The notes under the pieces: generated by a model | Seen by the model: the letters and a program-made list of their open reading frames with translations, nothing else | The model's database searches: none | Told to the model about the DNA's origin: nothing | Origin: JBBROS01 sp963792675 | Lineage (GTDB): Bacteria > Pseudomonadota > Alphaproteobacteria > Acetobacterales > Acetobacteraceae | Assembly: GCA_963792675.1 (NCBI GenBank) | Contig: CAWBWT010000002.1 | Coordinates: 1,426,001-1,490,000 of the forward strand | Direction: 5' to 3' | Length of the DNA: 64,000 nucleotides | Translations under genes and position numbers: made by a program | Shown: piece by piece, positions 1 to 8,291 of the stretch | Numbering within the stretch: the first letter of the stretch is position 1 | Layout of the letters: each line of letters starts with the position of its first letter

Positions 1-1
1 C

Positions 2-124
2 GTCATGGCGCTCGCATTCGGCGTCCTGATCGTGTTCCTGCTGATTGGCGGCTCGTTGTGGATCATGGATCACCTGAACCACAACATGATGCCGATGGAT
101 CAGATCATGCGCATGCAGCGCTGA
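2..124 (+). CDS. cyoD: Cytochrome o ubiquinol oxidase subunit IV (CyoD), C-terminal fragment
   Basis: The window opens inside a reading frame that ends at a TGA at 122-124, leaving about 40 residues. What is visible is one hydrophobic helix followed by the stretch GSLWIMDHLNHNMMPM. This closely resembles the C-terminus of Escherichia coli CyoD, which has GS-W-IM-NL-YNMM at its end. CyoD is the small membrane subunit of the bo3-type quinol oxidase and helps assemble the copper centre of subunit I. The rest of the gene and the expected cyoABC genes would lie upstream, outside the window. A hairpin follows immediately, so this is probably the last gene of that operon. Confidence 0.8.
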   Translation, partial: VMALAFGVLIVFLLIGGSLWIMDHLNHNMMPMDQIMRMQR

Positions 125-132
125 AGCTCCGG

Positions 133-158
133 CACCCGGCCCTAAGGCGGGCCGGGTG
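133..158 (+). terminator. Hairpin after cyoD
   Basis: A perfect 10-bp inverted repeat, CACCCGGCCC at 133-142 and GGGCCGGGTG at 149-158, encloses a 6-nt loop. It begins 9 bp after the cyoD stop codon. No T-run follows, so it is a GC-rich stem-loop likely to end or stabilise the cyo transcript rather than a textbook intrinsic terminator. The next gene is on the opposite strand, so it may serve both. Confidence 0.6.
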
Positions 159-171
159 TGAGCCGGACCGG

Positions 172-357
172 CTAGCGGGGCCGGGATTCCTTGGCGAGGT
201 CGGGCTCGAGTTCGGTGAAGCTGGCACCTGACAGGCTGCCGTCGCTCGCCTGCTCCCGAAGCAGCGAGCGGAGGCCGTTGCGCAGTCGCCGGGCCAGCAC
301 GAGTTCGGCGTCGTAAAGCTGCAACGCAGTGTGGCCGATGGTTTCGAAGGTCGTCAT
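172..357 (-). CDS. Hypothetical small protein (61 aa)
   Basis: This short frame reads MTTFETIGHTALQLYDAEL and continues through a basic helical centre (RRLRNGLRSLLREQ) to an acidic, Ser/Pro-ending tail. The ATG at 357 is preferred over longer in-frame starts because the upstream extension is low-complexity and crosses intergenic sequence; a weak AGGA lies upstream. There is no signal peptide, membrane helix or recognisable domain. It sits between cyoD and the phosphoesterase gene on the same strand as the latter. I do not recognise the family. It could be a spurious frame, although the helix-like amphipathic composition favours a real small protein. Confidence 0.4.
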   Translation of the reverse strand: MTTFETIGHTALQLYDAELVLARRLRNGLRSLLREQASDGSLSGASFTELEPDLAKESRPR

Positions 358-504
358 TGGTCCTGATCCCTGTTGGCCGGCAAAGGCCGGCGATGTGGTC
401 GGGGAGGACGTTTCCGCAGTCGTGTTGCAGTGCAACATAAGCGGTCGATGGTACTGGTTCAAGCGCGCCGGGGCGTTGCGCGACGTGGCGGCTGTTGGGA
501 TTTG

Positions 505-1395
505 TCAGGTGAGCTTGACGACCGTCAACTCGGGCGGGACGCCGATCCGAACCGGGATCTTGCTGCAGCCGAGGCCACCGGACACGATCATTCGGCGGCC
601 CGCCCGCTTCACCACGCCATACGCGTAGCGGTTGCCCCAACGCGACGATACGATCGGCGAATAGCCCAGCAGGCGCACCTGCCCGCCATGGGTGTGGCCT
701 GACAAGGTGAGGGCGACGCGGTCGGGCACGGCGTCGAACTGGTCGGGTTCGTGCGCGAGCAGGATGGCCGGCCGGTCGTCGGCCGCGAGCGGCGCCAGCG
801 CCGCCGGAAGGTCGTCCGCGCCACGCCGGTGCCGGCCGAACGCCTCCATGCTGTCGGTGCCGAGCAGCCACACGCCCTCCCCGTGGGGCAGCGTCACTGC
901 GCGGTTGGCCAGCACCGGTGTGCCGGCCTGCTCCAGCAGGCGGTGGATGGCCGGCGCCTGCTTGGTCCGCTGCGCGTCCCAGTCATCCCACCAGTCATGG
1001 TTGCCCAGGATGGCGAAGCGCCCCAACGGCGCGTCCAGCCGCGCCAGCGCGGCGGCCACGTCTTGCATCGGCACGCGCCGCCTCACGAACCGGTAATGCG
1101 CCGGCAGGTCGCCGAGCACGACGTGCAAGTCGGGCTTGAGTTCGTTGGCGGCAGCCACGATGCGCTGGACGCGGTCAAGCGACATCCAGGGCTCGCCGGC
1201 ATGAATGTCGGCCACCATGCAGATCGTCATCGGCGGCCTCGGGCTCCAGCCCGGCAGCGATAGCGAATACTCCTGAACCACGAGGCGAATGCCGGGCTCG
1301 ATCGCGAAGGCGTAGCTCGCCGTCGATACGCCAGCCCCCACCAGGCCGGCCCCGGTTGCCAGCAACGTCCGCCTTGTGATCAACCCCAGCTCCAA
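505..1395 (-). CDS. Metallophosphoesterase (YkuE/YaeI-like), Tat-type signal
   Basis: This 296-residue protein has the full calcineurin-like metallophosphoesterase motif set: D63-x-H65 (VADIHAG), GD at 95-96, GNHD at 131-134, a lone His at 215 (LLAHEP) and GHTH at 233-236. These residues bind the two catalytic metals. The N-terminus begins with TRRTLLATGAG, a twin-arginine-like hydrophobic leader, so export or membrane anchoring is likely. Related YkuE/YaeI proteins are peripheral or exported phosphodiesterases, some acting on UDP-diacylglucosamine or other envelope metabolites; the substrate here is unknown. Length is normal for the family. It stands alone, with a small gene on the same strand about 115 bp upstream. 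Confidence 0.85.
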   Translation of the reverse strand: MELGLITRRTLLATGAGLVGAGVSTASYAFAIEPGIRLVVQEYSLSLPGWSPRPPMTICMVADIHAGEPWMSLDRVQRIVAAANELKPDLHVVLGDLPAHYRFVRRRVPMQDVAAALARLDAPLGRFAILGNHDWWDDWDAQRTKQAPAIHRLLEQAGTPVLANRAVTLPHGEGVWLLGTDSMEAFGRHRRGADDLPAALAPLAADDRPAILLAHEPDQFDAVPDRVALTLSGHTHGGQVRLLGYSPIVSSRWGNRYAYGVVKRAGRRMIVSGGLGCSKIPVRIGVPPELTVVKLT

Positions 1396-1510
1396 AGCGG
1401 ACCGCCCGCGTCATCAAACCTCGTGGCCGACCGCCGGCCGGTGGGGACCACCGGCCAGGATCGGATCGCACGCGCCCATTTATTACGGACGCGCCGCCGC
1501 TCTTACGCGC

Positions 1511-1723
1511 TCACGCGTCCTCGAGTTCGCGCACGCGAGTCATCGGCCGCGGAATGAGGCAATCCGGCAACGGTTTGGGCGGCGGCGGCGGCTCGACGGT
1601 GCGGCGGTCCCAGCCGTCATCCTGCGGACGTCGCCGGAGCGCAATGAGTTCGTGGACGGCAAGCACCAGCGGCGCGCCGAAGGTCAGGGTGCCGCTGAGC
1701 AGGACAAAGGTTTCGGACGACAT
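1511..1723 (-). CDS. Hypothetical small membrane protein (70 aa)
   Basis: Starting at the ATG at 1721-1723, preceded by GAGGAG about 9 nt upstream, the frame encodes MSSETFVLLSGTLTFGAPLV, one transmembrane helix, then a positively charged and Pro-rich cytoplasmic tail containing PPPPPKP. The good ribosome-binding site and the helix followed by positive charges support a real gene. No family is recognised. It lies upstream of the phosphoesterase gene on the same strand, separated by about 115 bp, and divergently from the histidine kinase gene. Confidence 0.5.
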   Translation of the reverse strand: MSSETFVLLSGTLTFGAPLVLAVHELIALRRRPQDDGWDRRTVEPPPPPKPLPDCLIPRPMTRVRELEDA

Positions 1724-1929
1724 CGGGACCACTCCTCGAGGCGCAACGCAACGCATGGGCAGGACGGTGCGGCAGGAACGTTGCGACGGGCAAACCTAGG
1801 CCGGGCCCCGGCCGGGTTTCAAGCCGGGCGTCGCGGTCGCGACCTGTTTGGCCGGTGCGCCCGACACCGATGTTGTCGCATCTGCCGCGAACGTGCATAG
1901 CCGGGCGCGGGGCAATGTAGGACGGGTCG

Positions 1930-3705
1930 ATGACCGGCGCCGATGGCGGGTCGGAAGTGGCGAGTTCGGTTCGGCTGCACCACGCGGTGCTGGCCGCCTC
2001 GCTGATCGTGCCGGCCGCCCTGTTCGCCGCGGCGGCGTGGCAGAACTACGCCGACGTGCTGCGGGAAGGCCACGACGCGATCGAGCGCACCGCGGCGATC
2101 CTCCAGGAACACGCGCGCAAGGTGTTCGAAACCGCCGAGCTCGCGATCGGCCAGGTCGACGAGCGGATCGAGGGCGAGAGCTGGACCGCGATCTCGAGCC
2201 CGGCCAACAGCGACTTCCTGCGCCGGCTGAAGGCGCCGATGGACCAGCTCGTTTCGGTCTGGATCGCCGACCGTGACGGCAACATCCGTGCCGGCAGCCA
2301 GCCCTGGGCGCCGGGCAGCAACATCGCCGGACGCGAATTCTTCCAAGTGCACCGGGATTCCCCGCGCAGCCTGTTCATCGGGGCGCCCTATCGGGGAGTG
2401 GCGACCGCCCGCCTGTCGTTCGCCCTGAGCTGGGGCATTCGGGCCGCCGACGGGTCGTTCGACGGCACCATCCACGTCGCCATCAGCCCCGCTTACTTCG
2501 AGCGGTTCTTCGCCGAGGCCTCGCCGCCGATCGATCACTCGGCGGTGCTGCTGCGGGAGGACGGCACGGTGCTGGCGGCAGGACCGGACCGCGGCGGACC
2601 GGCCGTGCTGCCGCCGACCGCGCCCATCATGCTCCAGATCGCGGAGCGCCCCTCGAGCCCGCTGTCCAGCCGGGCGGATGGCGACGGCACCGTGCAGGAC
2701 CTGGCGGTGCGCCGGGTCGGCCCCTATCCGGTCTACGTCGCCTTTTCGGTCAAGCGCTCCGTCCTGATCCACCGTTGGTATCGCAACCTGCTGCTGTATG
2801 GCGCGGTCGGGGCAACGGCGGCGCTGTTCCTGGCGGGCGCCTCGCTGCTGGCGCTGCGCCGGGCCGCCGCCGAGCAGCGGGCCCTGGCCAGCTTGCGGAA
2901 CGAGATCCGGCAACGGCAAACGGCCGAGCTGCAGCTGCGCCACGTGCAGCGGCTGGAGGCGGTCGGCCAGCTGACCGGCGGGATCGCGCACGACTTCAAC
3001 AATCTGCTGACCGCCATCCTCGGCAATCTCGAGCTGATTCAACGGGCGTCGTCGTCGAACGACGAGCGAATCCCGCGGCTGACGGCGACCGCGATCAAGG
3101 CGGTGCAGCGCGGGGCGGCGCTGACCAAAAGCTTGCTGGCGTTCTCGCGCAAGCAGCCGTTGCAGCCGGTGCCGCTGGATGCGAACGCGGTGGTGGGCGA
3201 GTTCCTCGGCCTGATCCACCAAGCGGTCGGTCCGGGGGTCACGGTCGTGTTCGAGCCTTCGGCCGGGCTGCCGACCTGCGTCGCCGACCCGGCGGAGCTC
3301 GAGGCGGCGATTTTGAACATGGCCATCAACGCCCGCGATGCGATGGCGGCGCGAGGGCGTGAAGCGCGGCTGGTGATCCAGACCACGGCGGTGGCGCTCG
3401 GGGCCGAGGCGCTGGCCGGCAATGCCGAGGCGCAGCCGGGGCTGTTCGTCGCCATCGAGCTGGCCGACAACGGCGCCGGCATGTCGGCGGAGGTGATCGG
3501 CAAGGCGTTCGAGCCGTTCTTCACCACCAAACCATCGGGGCAGGGCACCGGCTTGGGACTGAGCCAAGTGTTCGGCTTCGTGCGCCAGCTCGGCGGCCAC
3601 GTGACGATCGCCAGCGCAGCGGGGGAGGGCGCGGCAGTGACGCTGTTCCTGCCGGTGGCGGAACGGCGTGCGGACGTTCCGCTGGCCGAGGTCGGCGCCC
3701 GGTAG
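1930..3705 (+). CDS. Membrane sensor histidine kinase with periplasmic Cache-like domain
   Basis: This 591-residue protein has a transmembrane helix at about 17-37, a roughly 250-residue extracytoplasmic region resembling a double-Cache (PDC) sensor, and a second helix at about 288-309. The cytoplasmic kinase core follows. The phosphoacceptor is H354 in GGIAHDFNNLL, the N-box Asn is N467 in NMAINARDAM, the G1 box is DNGAGM at 513-518, the F box FEPFFTTK is near 528, and the G2 box is GQGTGLGL at about 538-545. All ATP-binding residues look intact. There is no C-terminal receiver domain and no response regulator gene next to it, so its partner is unknown (orphan kinase). The start has AGGACGGG upstream. 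The amidase gene follows about 60 bp later on the same strand. Confidence 0.88.
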   Translation: MTGADGGSEVASSVRLHHAVLAASLIVPAALFAAAAWQNYADVLREGHDAIERTAAILQEHARKVFETAELAIGQVDERIEGESWTAISSPANSDFLRRLKAPMDQLVSVWIADRDGNIRAGSQPWAPGSNIAGREFFQVHRDSPRSLFIGAPYRGVATARLSFALSWGIRAADGSFDGTIHVAISPAYFERFFAEASPPIDHSAVLLREDGTVLAAGPDRGGPAVLPPTAPIMLQIAERPSSPLSSRADGDGTVQDLAVRRVGPYPVYVAFSVKRSVLIHRWYRNLLLYGAVGATAALFLAGASLLALRRAAAEQRALASLRNEIRQRQTAELQLRHVQRLEAVGQLTGGIAHDFNNLLTAILGNLELIQRASSSNDERIPRLTATAIKAVQRGAALTKSLLAFSRKQPLQPVPLDANAVVGEFLGLIHQAVGPGVTVVFEPSAGLPTCVADPAELEAAILNMAINARDAMAARGREARLVIQTTAVALGAEALAGNAEAQPGLFVAIELADNGAGMSAEVIGKAFEPFFTTKPSGQGTGLGLSQVFGFVRQLGGHVTIASAAGEGAAVTLFLPVAERRADVPLAEVGAR

Positions 3706-3766
3706 CGGGCTGGACCGGTTCCCCGGTTCGCCGCAAGCTTCCTCCTGGCAATCCGGAGAGCTGTTC

Positions 3767-5170
3767 ATGACCGATATCTGGCGCCTGTCCGCGAGCGAGC
3801 TGGCCGGGCTGATCAAGCGGCGGGAGGTTTCGGCGCGAGACGCCGCCCGTGCGGCGCTCGCCCGGCTGGACGCCGTCAACCCCACCCTCAACGCCGTCGT
3901 CGATCACCGCCCGGATGCCGTGCTGGCCCGCGCCGATGCAATCGACGTGGCGATCGGCCGGGGCGATGATCCCGGCACGCTGGCCGGGGTGCCGATCACG
4001 ATCAAGGTCAATACCGACCAAGCGGGCTACGCCACCACCAACGGGCTGACGAGCCATAAGGACCTGATCGCCGAGCACAACAACCCGTTGGTGGACAACC
4101 TCGAACGGGCCGGCGCCGTCATTCTCGGCCGCACCAATACCCCCGCCTTCTCGCTGCGCTGGTTCACCTCCAACCTGCTGCACGGCGCGACCAAGAACCC
4201 GCGCGATCTGTCCTTGACCCCGGGCGGCTCGTCGGGCGGCGCGGCGAGCGCGGTCGCGGCCGGCATCGGGCATCTGGCCCACGGCACCGATATCGGCGGC
4301 TCGATCCGCTACCCCGCTTATGCCTGCGGCGTGCACGGGCTGCGGCCGAGCCTCGGCCGGGTGCCGGCCTGGAACCCGAGCGGGCCGGAGCGCGGCATCG
4401 GACCGCAATTGATGGCGGTGTCGGGGCCGCTCGCGCGTACGATCGCCGACGTGAAGCTCGGTTTCGAGGCGATGATGCAGGGCGACCCGCGCGACCCCTG
4501 GTGGCTGCCGGTGCCGTTCGAGGGAGCGCCGGCGCCGCGTCGGGTGGCGCTGTGCCTGCGGCCGGACGGCATGCCGGTGGCGCCCGAAGTGATCGCCGCG
4601 CTGCAGGATGCGGCTAAACGGCTCCAGGCGGCCGGGTACGAGGTGGAAGAGATCGGCGCCACGCCGGGGTTCCGTGAGGCGACCGAACTGCAAGTGAAGC
4701 TGTGGCTCGGTGACGGCTGGGCCGGGTTCCGGGCGGCGGTCGAGCGCGAGGGCGATCCCGGCGCGCTTGCCGTCATGCATGGCATGAAGGACTTCGCCGA
4801 AAGCCTGCCCCCCGACACCATCCCGGTCACGCTGGCCCGGCGCAACGCCGTCGTGCGCGAATGGACCCGGTTCATGGCACAGTGGCCGCTGCTGCTGCTC
4901 CCGGTCAGCGGCGAGCTGCCGTTCCCGGACGGGCTGGACATGCAGGGGCCGGAGGCTTGGGCGCGGGTGCTGGAAGCGCAGCTGGTGCAGACCGGGCTGC
5001 CGATCCTGGCGATGCCGGGCCTCGTCGTCAGCACCGGCATGGTCGGCACGGCGCCGGTCGGCGTGCAGCTGATCGGCGCCCGTTATCGCGAGGACCTGAT
5101 GCTGGAGGCGGGCGCCGCGATCGAGGCAGGCGGTGCCCCGCCGATGCCGGCCGAGTTCGCCGCCGCATGA
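3767..5170 (+). CDS. Amidase signature family amidase
   Basis: The protein has 467 residues from the ATG at 3767, chosen because CGGAGAG lies just upstream; a longer frame would overlap the histidine kinase. The Ser-cisSer-Lys triad of the amidase signature family is visible: K80 (ITIK), cis-Ser near 155 in GGSSGG, and nucleophile S179 in DIGGSIR. These enzymes hydrolyse amides to carboxylate and ammonia. It lacks the insertions typical of the GatA subunit and no gatB/gatC is nearby, so a catabolic amidase is more likely than the tRNA amidotransferase. No signal peptide is evident. The substrate cannot be told from sequence. Confidence 0.85.
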   Translation: MTDIWRLSASELAGLIKRREVSARDAARAALARLDAVNPTLNAVVDHRPDAVLARADAIDVAIGRGDDPGTLAGVPITIKVNTDQAGYATTNGLTSHKDLIAEHNNPLVDNLERAGAVILGRTNTPAFSLRWFTSNLLHGATKNPRDLSLTPGGSSGGAASAVAAGIGHLAHGTDIGGSIRYPAYACGVHGLRPSLGRVPAWNPSGPERGIGPQLMAVSGPLARTIADVKLGFEAMMQGDPRDPWWLPVPFEGAPAPRRVALCLRPDGMPVAPEVIAALQDAAKRLQAAGYEVEEIGATPGFREATELQVKLWLGDGWAGFRAAVEREGDPGALAVMHGMKDFAESLPPDTIPVTLARRNAVVREWTRFMAQWPLLLLPVSGELPFPDGLDMQGPEAWARVLEAQLVQTGLPILAMPGLVVSTGMVGTAPVGVQLIGARYREDLMLEAGAAIEAGGAPPMPAEFAAA

Positions 5171-5232
5171 CGTGACCGCAGCGCCGGGCGGGTTGGCGTG
5201 CGCCCGGCCCGGCCCTGTGGCAGGACTGCCTC

Positions 5233-6351
5233 ATGCAACCGCACCCCGTTCATCGATCCTGGACCGAGCGTCTCGCCATGACCGCCGTGTTCGCGGGCAA
5301 CGGCATCGCCTTCGGCGCCTGGGCGGGGAACATTCCGCGCTTGCGCGAGGCGGCCGGGTTGAACGACGCGGCGCTCGGCCTGCTGCTGTTGTGCGTAAGC
5401 CTGGGCTCGGTCGTTGGCATGCTGGTGACCGGACGCTGGGCCGACCCGCTGGGGACGGCGCGGGGATCGTTGCTGTCGGCGCTGCTGCTGGCGGTGGCGC
5501 TGCCGTTGCCAACGTTGACATCGTCGTATCCGGTGCTGCTGGCGAGCGGCGTGCTGCTCGGGCTCGGGCTCGGGCTGCTCGACGTGTGCATGAATGCGCA
5601 CGCCGCTTGGATGGAGCGGCGCTGGGGTGCCGCGATCATGTCGTCCTTCCACGCTGGCTGGAGCCTGGGCGAGCTGCTCGGCGCCGCGCTGGCCGGGGTG
5701 CTGGCGTTTTTGTGGCTGCCCTGGGCGCTGGGGGTGGCCGGGCTGCTGATCGCGGTCTGCGGCCTTGCGGCTCTGCTGCTGCCGGAGGAGCGGGGGCGCT
5801 CGCAGCAGCCGGTCGCCTATACCTGGCCGTCGCGGCCGCTCGTCATCGTCGGATCGATCGCCGCGCTGAGCTTCGCCGTCGAGGGCGGGACGGCGGATTG
5901 GTCGGGCGTTTACCTGCGCACGGTGGTCGGCGTTCCGGAAGCGCTGGCTTCGACGGCGCTCGGCGTGTTCGCCGGGGCGATGATCGTGTTTCGGCTGACC
6001 GGCGGCGTGCTGGTGCAGCGTCTGGGATCGACCCGGGTGCTGGCAGGGGGCGCCCTGCTGGCCGCGGTCGGGCTGCTGACGGCGCTGTCGGTGCCCGGCT
6101 TGTGGCCGGCCATCGCGGGCTTCGCGCTGGTCGGCGCCGGGGTCGCCAACATCGTGCCGATCATGTTCAGCGCGGCCGGGCGGCAGGGCGCGGCGGGCGT
6201 ATCGATGGTGGCGATGGCGGGCTACGGCGCGGTGATGGCGACGCCGCCGATGATCGGGCTCGTGTCGCAGGCCGCCGGCCTGCGATCGGCGTTGCTGCTA
6301 CTGGCTTTGGCAGCGTTCGGAATGGCGCTGCTGTCCCGCCGGATGCGCTGA
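5233..6351 (+). CDS. MFS transporter (YbjJ-like, 12 TM)
   Basis: This 372-residue protein consists almost entirely of hydrophobic helices separated by short loops, with the MFS loop-2/3 motif recognisable as GRWADPLGTARG near residue 67. The general pattern (GNGIAFGAWAGNIPRLREAAGL at the N-terminus, long Leu/Ala helices) matches the small YbjJ-like branch of the major facilitator superfamily. Substrate is unknown; sugars, drugs and dicarboxylates are all possible. It is 62 bp downstream of the amidase gene on the same strand and converges on minE, 33 bp away. Confidence 0.8.
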   Translation: MQPHPVHRSWTERLAMTAVFAGNGIAFGAWAGNIPRLREAAGLNDAALGLLLLCVSLGSVVGMLVTGRWADPLGTARGSLLSALLLAVALPLPTLTSSYPVLLASGVLLGLGLGLLDVCMNAHAAWMERRWGAAIMSSFHAGWSLGELLGAALAGVLAFLWLPWALGVAGLLIAVCGLAALLLPEERGRSQQPVAYTWPSRPLVIVGSIAALSFAVEGGTADWSGVYLRTVVGVPEALASTALGVFAGAMIVFRLTGGVLVQRLGSTRVLAGGALLAAVGLLTALSVPGLWPAIAGFALVGAGVANIVPIMFSAAGRQGAAGVSMVAMAGYGAVMATPPMIGLVSQAAGLRSALLLLALAAFGMALLSRRMR

Positions 6352-6384
6352 AGGCGGGTGACGGGCACCGGGCCTTTGTCAGGC

Positions 6385-6633
6385 CTAGGCGCGGCCGGGC
6401 ATCTCGATGTCGATCTCGAGCGTGTTCACCGCATCGTCGCGGCCGAGCTTCACGCTGACCTTGTCGCGGTCGATCTGCATGTGCCGCGCGATCACCGCCA
6501 GGATCTCCTCCTGCAGCACCGCCACAAGCCGGTTGTCGCTGCCGCCGACCCGCTCATGCGCCAGCAGCAATTGCAGGCGCTCGCGGGCGACCGGTGCCGA
6601 GGCCTTCTTGCGAAAGAGATCGAAGATGCTCAC
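6385..6633 (-). CDS. minE: Cell division topological specificity factor MinE
   Basis: This 82-residue protein starts MSIFDLFRKK, the amphipathic membrane-targeting helix of MinE. The MinD-binding region with RERLQLLLAHERV follows, and then the beta-rich topological specificity domain (VSVKLGRDDAVNTLEIDIEMPG). MinE stimulates MinD ATPase and drives pole-to-pole oscillation so that the division inhibitor is kept away from midcell. The length is normal. Its start overlaps the minD stop by 4 bp (ATGA), showing translational coupling. It is the last gene of the minus-strand run that begins with pufL. Confidence 0.95.
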   Translation of the reverse strand: MSIFDLFRKKASAPVARERLQLLLAHERVGGSDNRLVAVLQEEILAVIARHMQIDRDKVSVKLGRDDAVNTLEIDIEMPGRA

Positions 6634-7448
6634 GCGACCCTCCGCCCGAACAGCTTGCCGAACAGCCCCTTCCGCTCGCCCGGGACCGACATGTTGACGC
6701 TCTCGCCCAGCAGCCGGCGCGCCGCGTCCATATAGGCGCGGGCCGGCGCGCTGGTCGGGTCGGCGAGCGTCACCGGGCTGCCGACGTTGCTGGCTTTCAG
6801 CACGTCCTGGCTTTCCGGGATGATGCCGAGCAGCGGGATGCTGAGGATCTCGAGCACGTCCTCGGTCTTGAGCATGTCGCCGCGGGCGGCGCGGATCGGG
6901 TCGAACCGGGTCAGCAGCAGGTGCTTGGACACCCGCTCGCCCGCCTTCGCCCGCGCGGTGGTGCTGTCGAGCATGCCGATGATCCGGTCGCTGTCACGCA
7001 CCGAGCTGACTTCCGGATTGGTCACCACGACCGCGGTGTCGGCATGGTACATCGCGAGTTGAGCGCCGCGCTCGATGCCGGCGGGGCTGTCGCAGATCAC
7101 CCAGTCGAACATTTCCTTCAACTCGGCCATCACCCGCGCGACGCCCTCGCTGGTCAGCGCGTCCTTGTCGCGGGTCTGGCTCGCCGGCAGCAGATGCAGC
7201 GTCTCGACCCGTTTGTCGCGGATCAGCGCCTGCGGCAGCTTGGCGTCGCCCTGCGTCACGTTGATCAGGTCGTACACGACCCGTCGCTCCGCCCCCATGA
7301 TCAGGTCGAGGTTGCGCAGGCCGACGTCGAAATCGACCACCACCACTTTCTGCCCGGTCTGCGCCAATGCGGCGCCGAGTGCCGCGGTGGACGTCGTCTT
7401 GCCGACGCCGCCTTTTCCAGACGTCACGACCAGGACCTTTGCCACCAT
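6630..7448 (-). CDS. minD: Septum site-determining ATPase MinD
   Basis: The frame starts at ATG 7448 (MVAKVLVVTSGKGGVGKTT); a TTG 9 nt upstream is less likely because AGGAG is placed for the ATG. The deviant Walker A GKGGVGKTT is at 11-19, switch I has DFDVGLRNLD, and the C-terminus ends in a short basic amphipathic helix (KGLFGKLFGRR) that serves as membrane-targeting sequence. MinD binds the inner membrane in its ATP form, recruits MinC to block FtsZ assembly, and is released by MinE. The order minC-minD-minE is the usual one. Confidence 0.95.
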   Translation of the reverse strand: MVAKVLVVTSGKGGVGKTTSTAALGAALAQTGQKVVVVDFDVGLRNLDLIMGAERRVVYDLINVTQGDAKLPQALIRDKRVETLHLLPASQTRDKDALTSEGVARVMAELKEMFDWVICDSPAGIERGAQLAMYHADTAVVVTNPEVSSVRDSDRIIGMLDSTTARAKAGERVSKHLLLTRFDPIRAARGDMLKTEDVLEILSIPLLGIIPESQDVLKASNVGSPVTLADPTSAPARAYMDAARRLLGESVNMSVPGERKGLFGKLFGRRVA

Positions 7449-7488
7449 CCGTCTCAACTCCTATTGTAAGCAGGGCGTTAGCAGGAGC

Positions 7489-8259
7489 TCAGTCGAGCGC
7501 CGCGACTTTCAGTTCGTCGCCGTCGAGCCACGCCTGCACCGCACGGCCTTGCAGCTTCGGCCCGATCTCGTCGGCGGTCTTGTACACACCGTCGATGGCT
7601 AGCAGTTCGGCTTCGAGTCGGCGGCAGAAGATTCTCGGACGGGCGCCATTCGGACCGGGCCCGAGCAGCCCGGCAATGGCCCGGCCGCGCAGCGTCCCGT
7701 AGATGTGGATCGAGCCGCCGGCGATCACCTCGGAGCCGGACGCGACCGAGCCGATCACGGTCACGTCGCCCGCCGGATGGGTGACGCTCTGGCCGGACCG
7801 GATCGGCGACTCGATCACGATCGAAGCGGGTTCGGATGGGGGCGCGCGCGCCGGTTCGGCGGCGATGGTGGCGCCGCCGCCGCGCGGCTCCCGGTCGGCG
7901 ATCTCGCCCCCGGTGATCTGCGCGTTGCGGCCGCCGGACATGATCGCCGGCAGCTCGGCGGCGTAAGCCCCGAGCGCGTGCGGCATGCTGCCGTCGATGC
8001 CGATCACCCGCACCCCGCGGGCGCCGAGGTCGCGCACGAGGCCCACGATATGCGCCTCGTGGCCCGCCAGCAGCGACACGTCGAGCAGCACCGGACGCCC
8101 CTCGAACACCTTCGGCGAGCGGGCGATCTGGTCGTCGAGCTGGGCGATCCAGGCGTCGAGCGGCAGGTCCGGCGTGAGCACGACGGACATGAACGATTTC
8201 CCCCGCAAGCGGAGGAATGACCCGGCGCGCTGGGACGGAGGGGAGGCGGTGTTACCCAT
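7489..8259 (-). CDS. minC: Septum site-determining protein MinC
   Basis: This 256-residue protein has an N-terminal FtsZ-interacting domain (about 15-110, beginning FLRLRGKSFMSVVL), a Pro/Ala-rich linker, and a C-terminal beta-helical MinD-binding domain from about residue 150 with the Gly-rich repeats GDVTVIGSVASGSEVIAGG and IYGTLRGRAIAG. The start at 8259 was kept because the first beta strand (LRLRGKSF) is part of the family's fold and would be lost at the next ATG (8190). MinC inhibits FtsZ polymerisation away from midcell. Only 32 bp separate it from the puhB stop on the same strand, so read-through from the reaction-centre operon is possible. Confidence 0.92.
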   Translation of the reverse strand: MGNTASPPSQRAGSFLRLRGKSFMSVVLTPDLPLDAWIAQLDDQIARSPKVFEGRPVLLDVSLLAGHEAHIVGLVRDLGARGVRVIGIDGSMPHALGAYAAELPAIMSGGRNAQITGGEIADREPRGGGATIAAEPARAPPSEPASIVIESPIRSGQSVTHPAGDVTVIGSVASGSEVIAGGSIHIYGTLRGRAIAGLLGPGPNGARPRIFCRRLEAELLAIDGVYKTADEIGPKLQGRAVQAWLDGDELKVAALD

Positions 8260-8291
8260 CCACCGGGGCTATCCCGCCGGATGGCCCGGCG

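Noticed and set aside
1819..3891. 690-residue open frame antisense to the histidine kinase
   Set aside because: Arg/Gly/His-rich low-complexity translation with no motif; it is the shadow of the kinase and amidase coding on the other strand, a normal result of high GC.
7446..7457. Alternative TTG start for MinD three codons upstream
   Set aside because: The ATG at 7448 gives the family's usual start next to the Walker A strand and has AGGAG at suitable distance.
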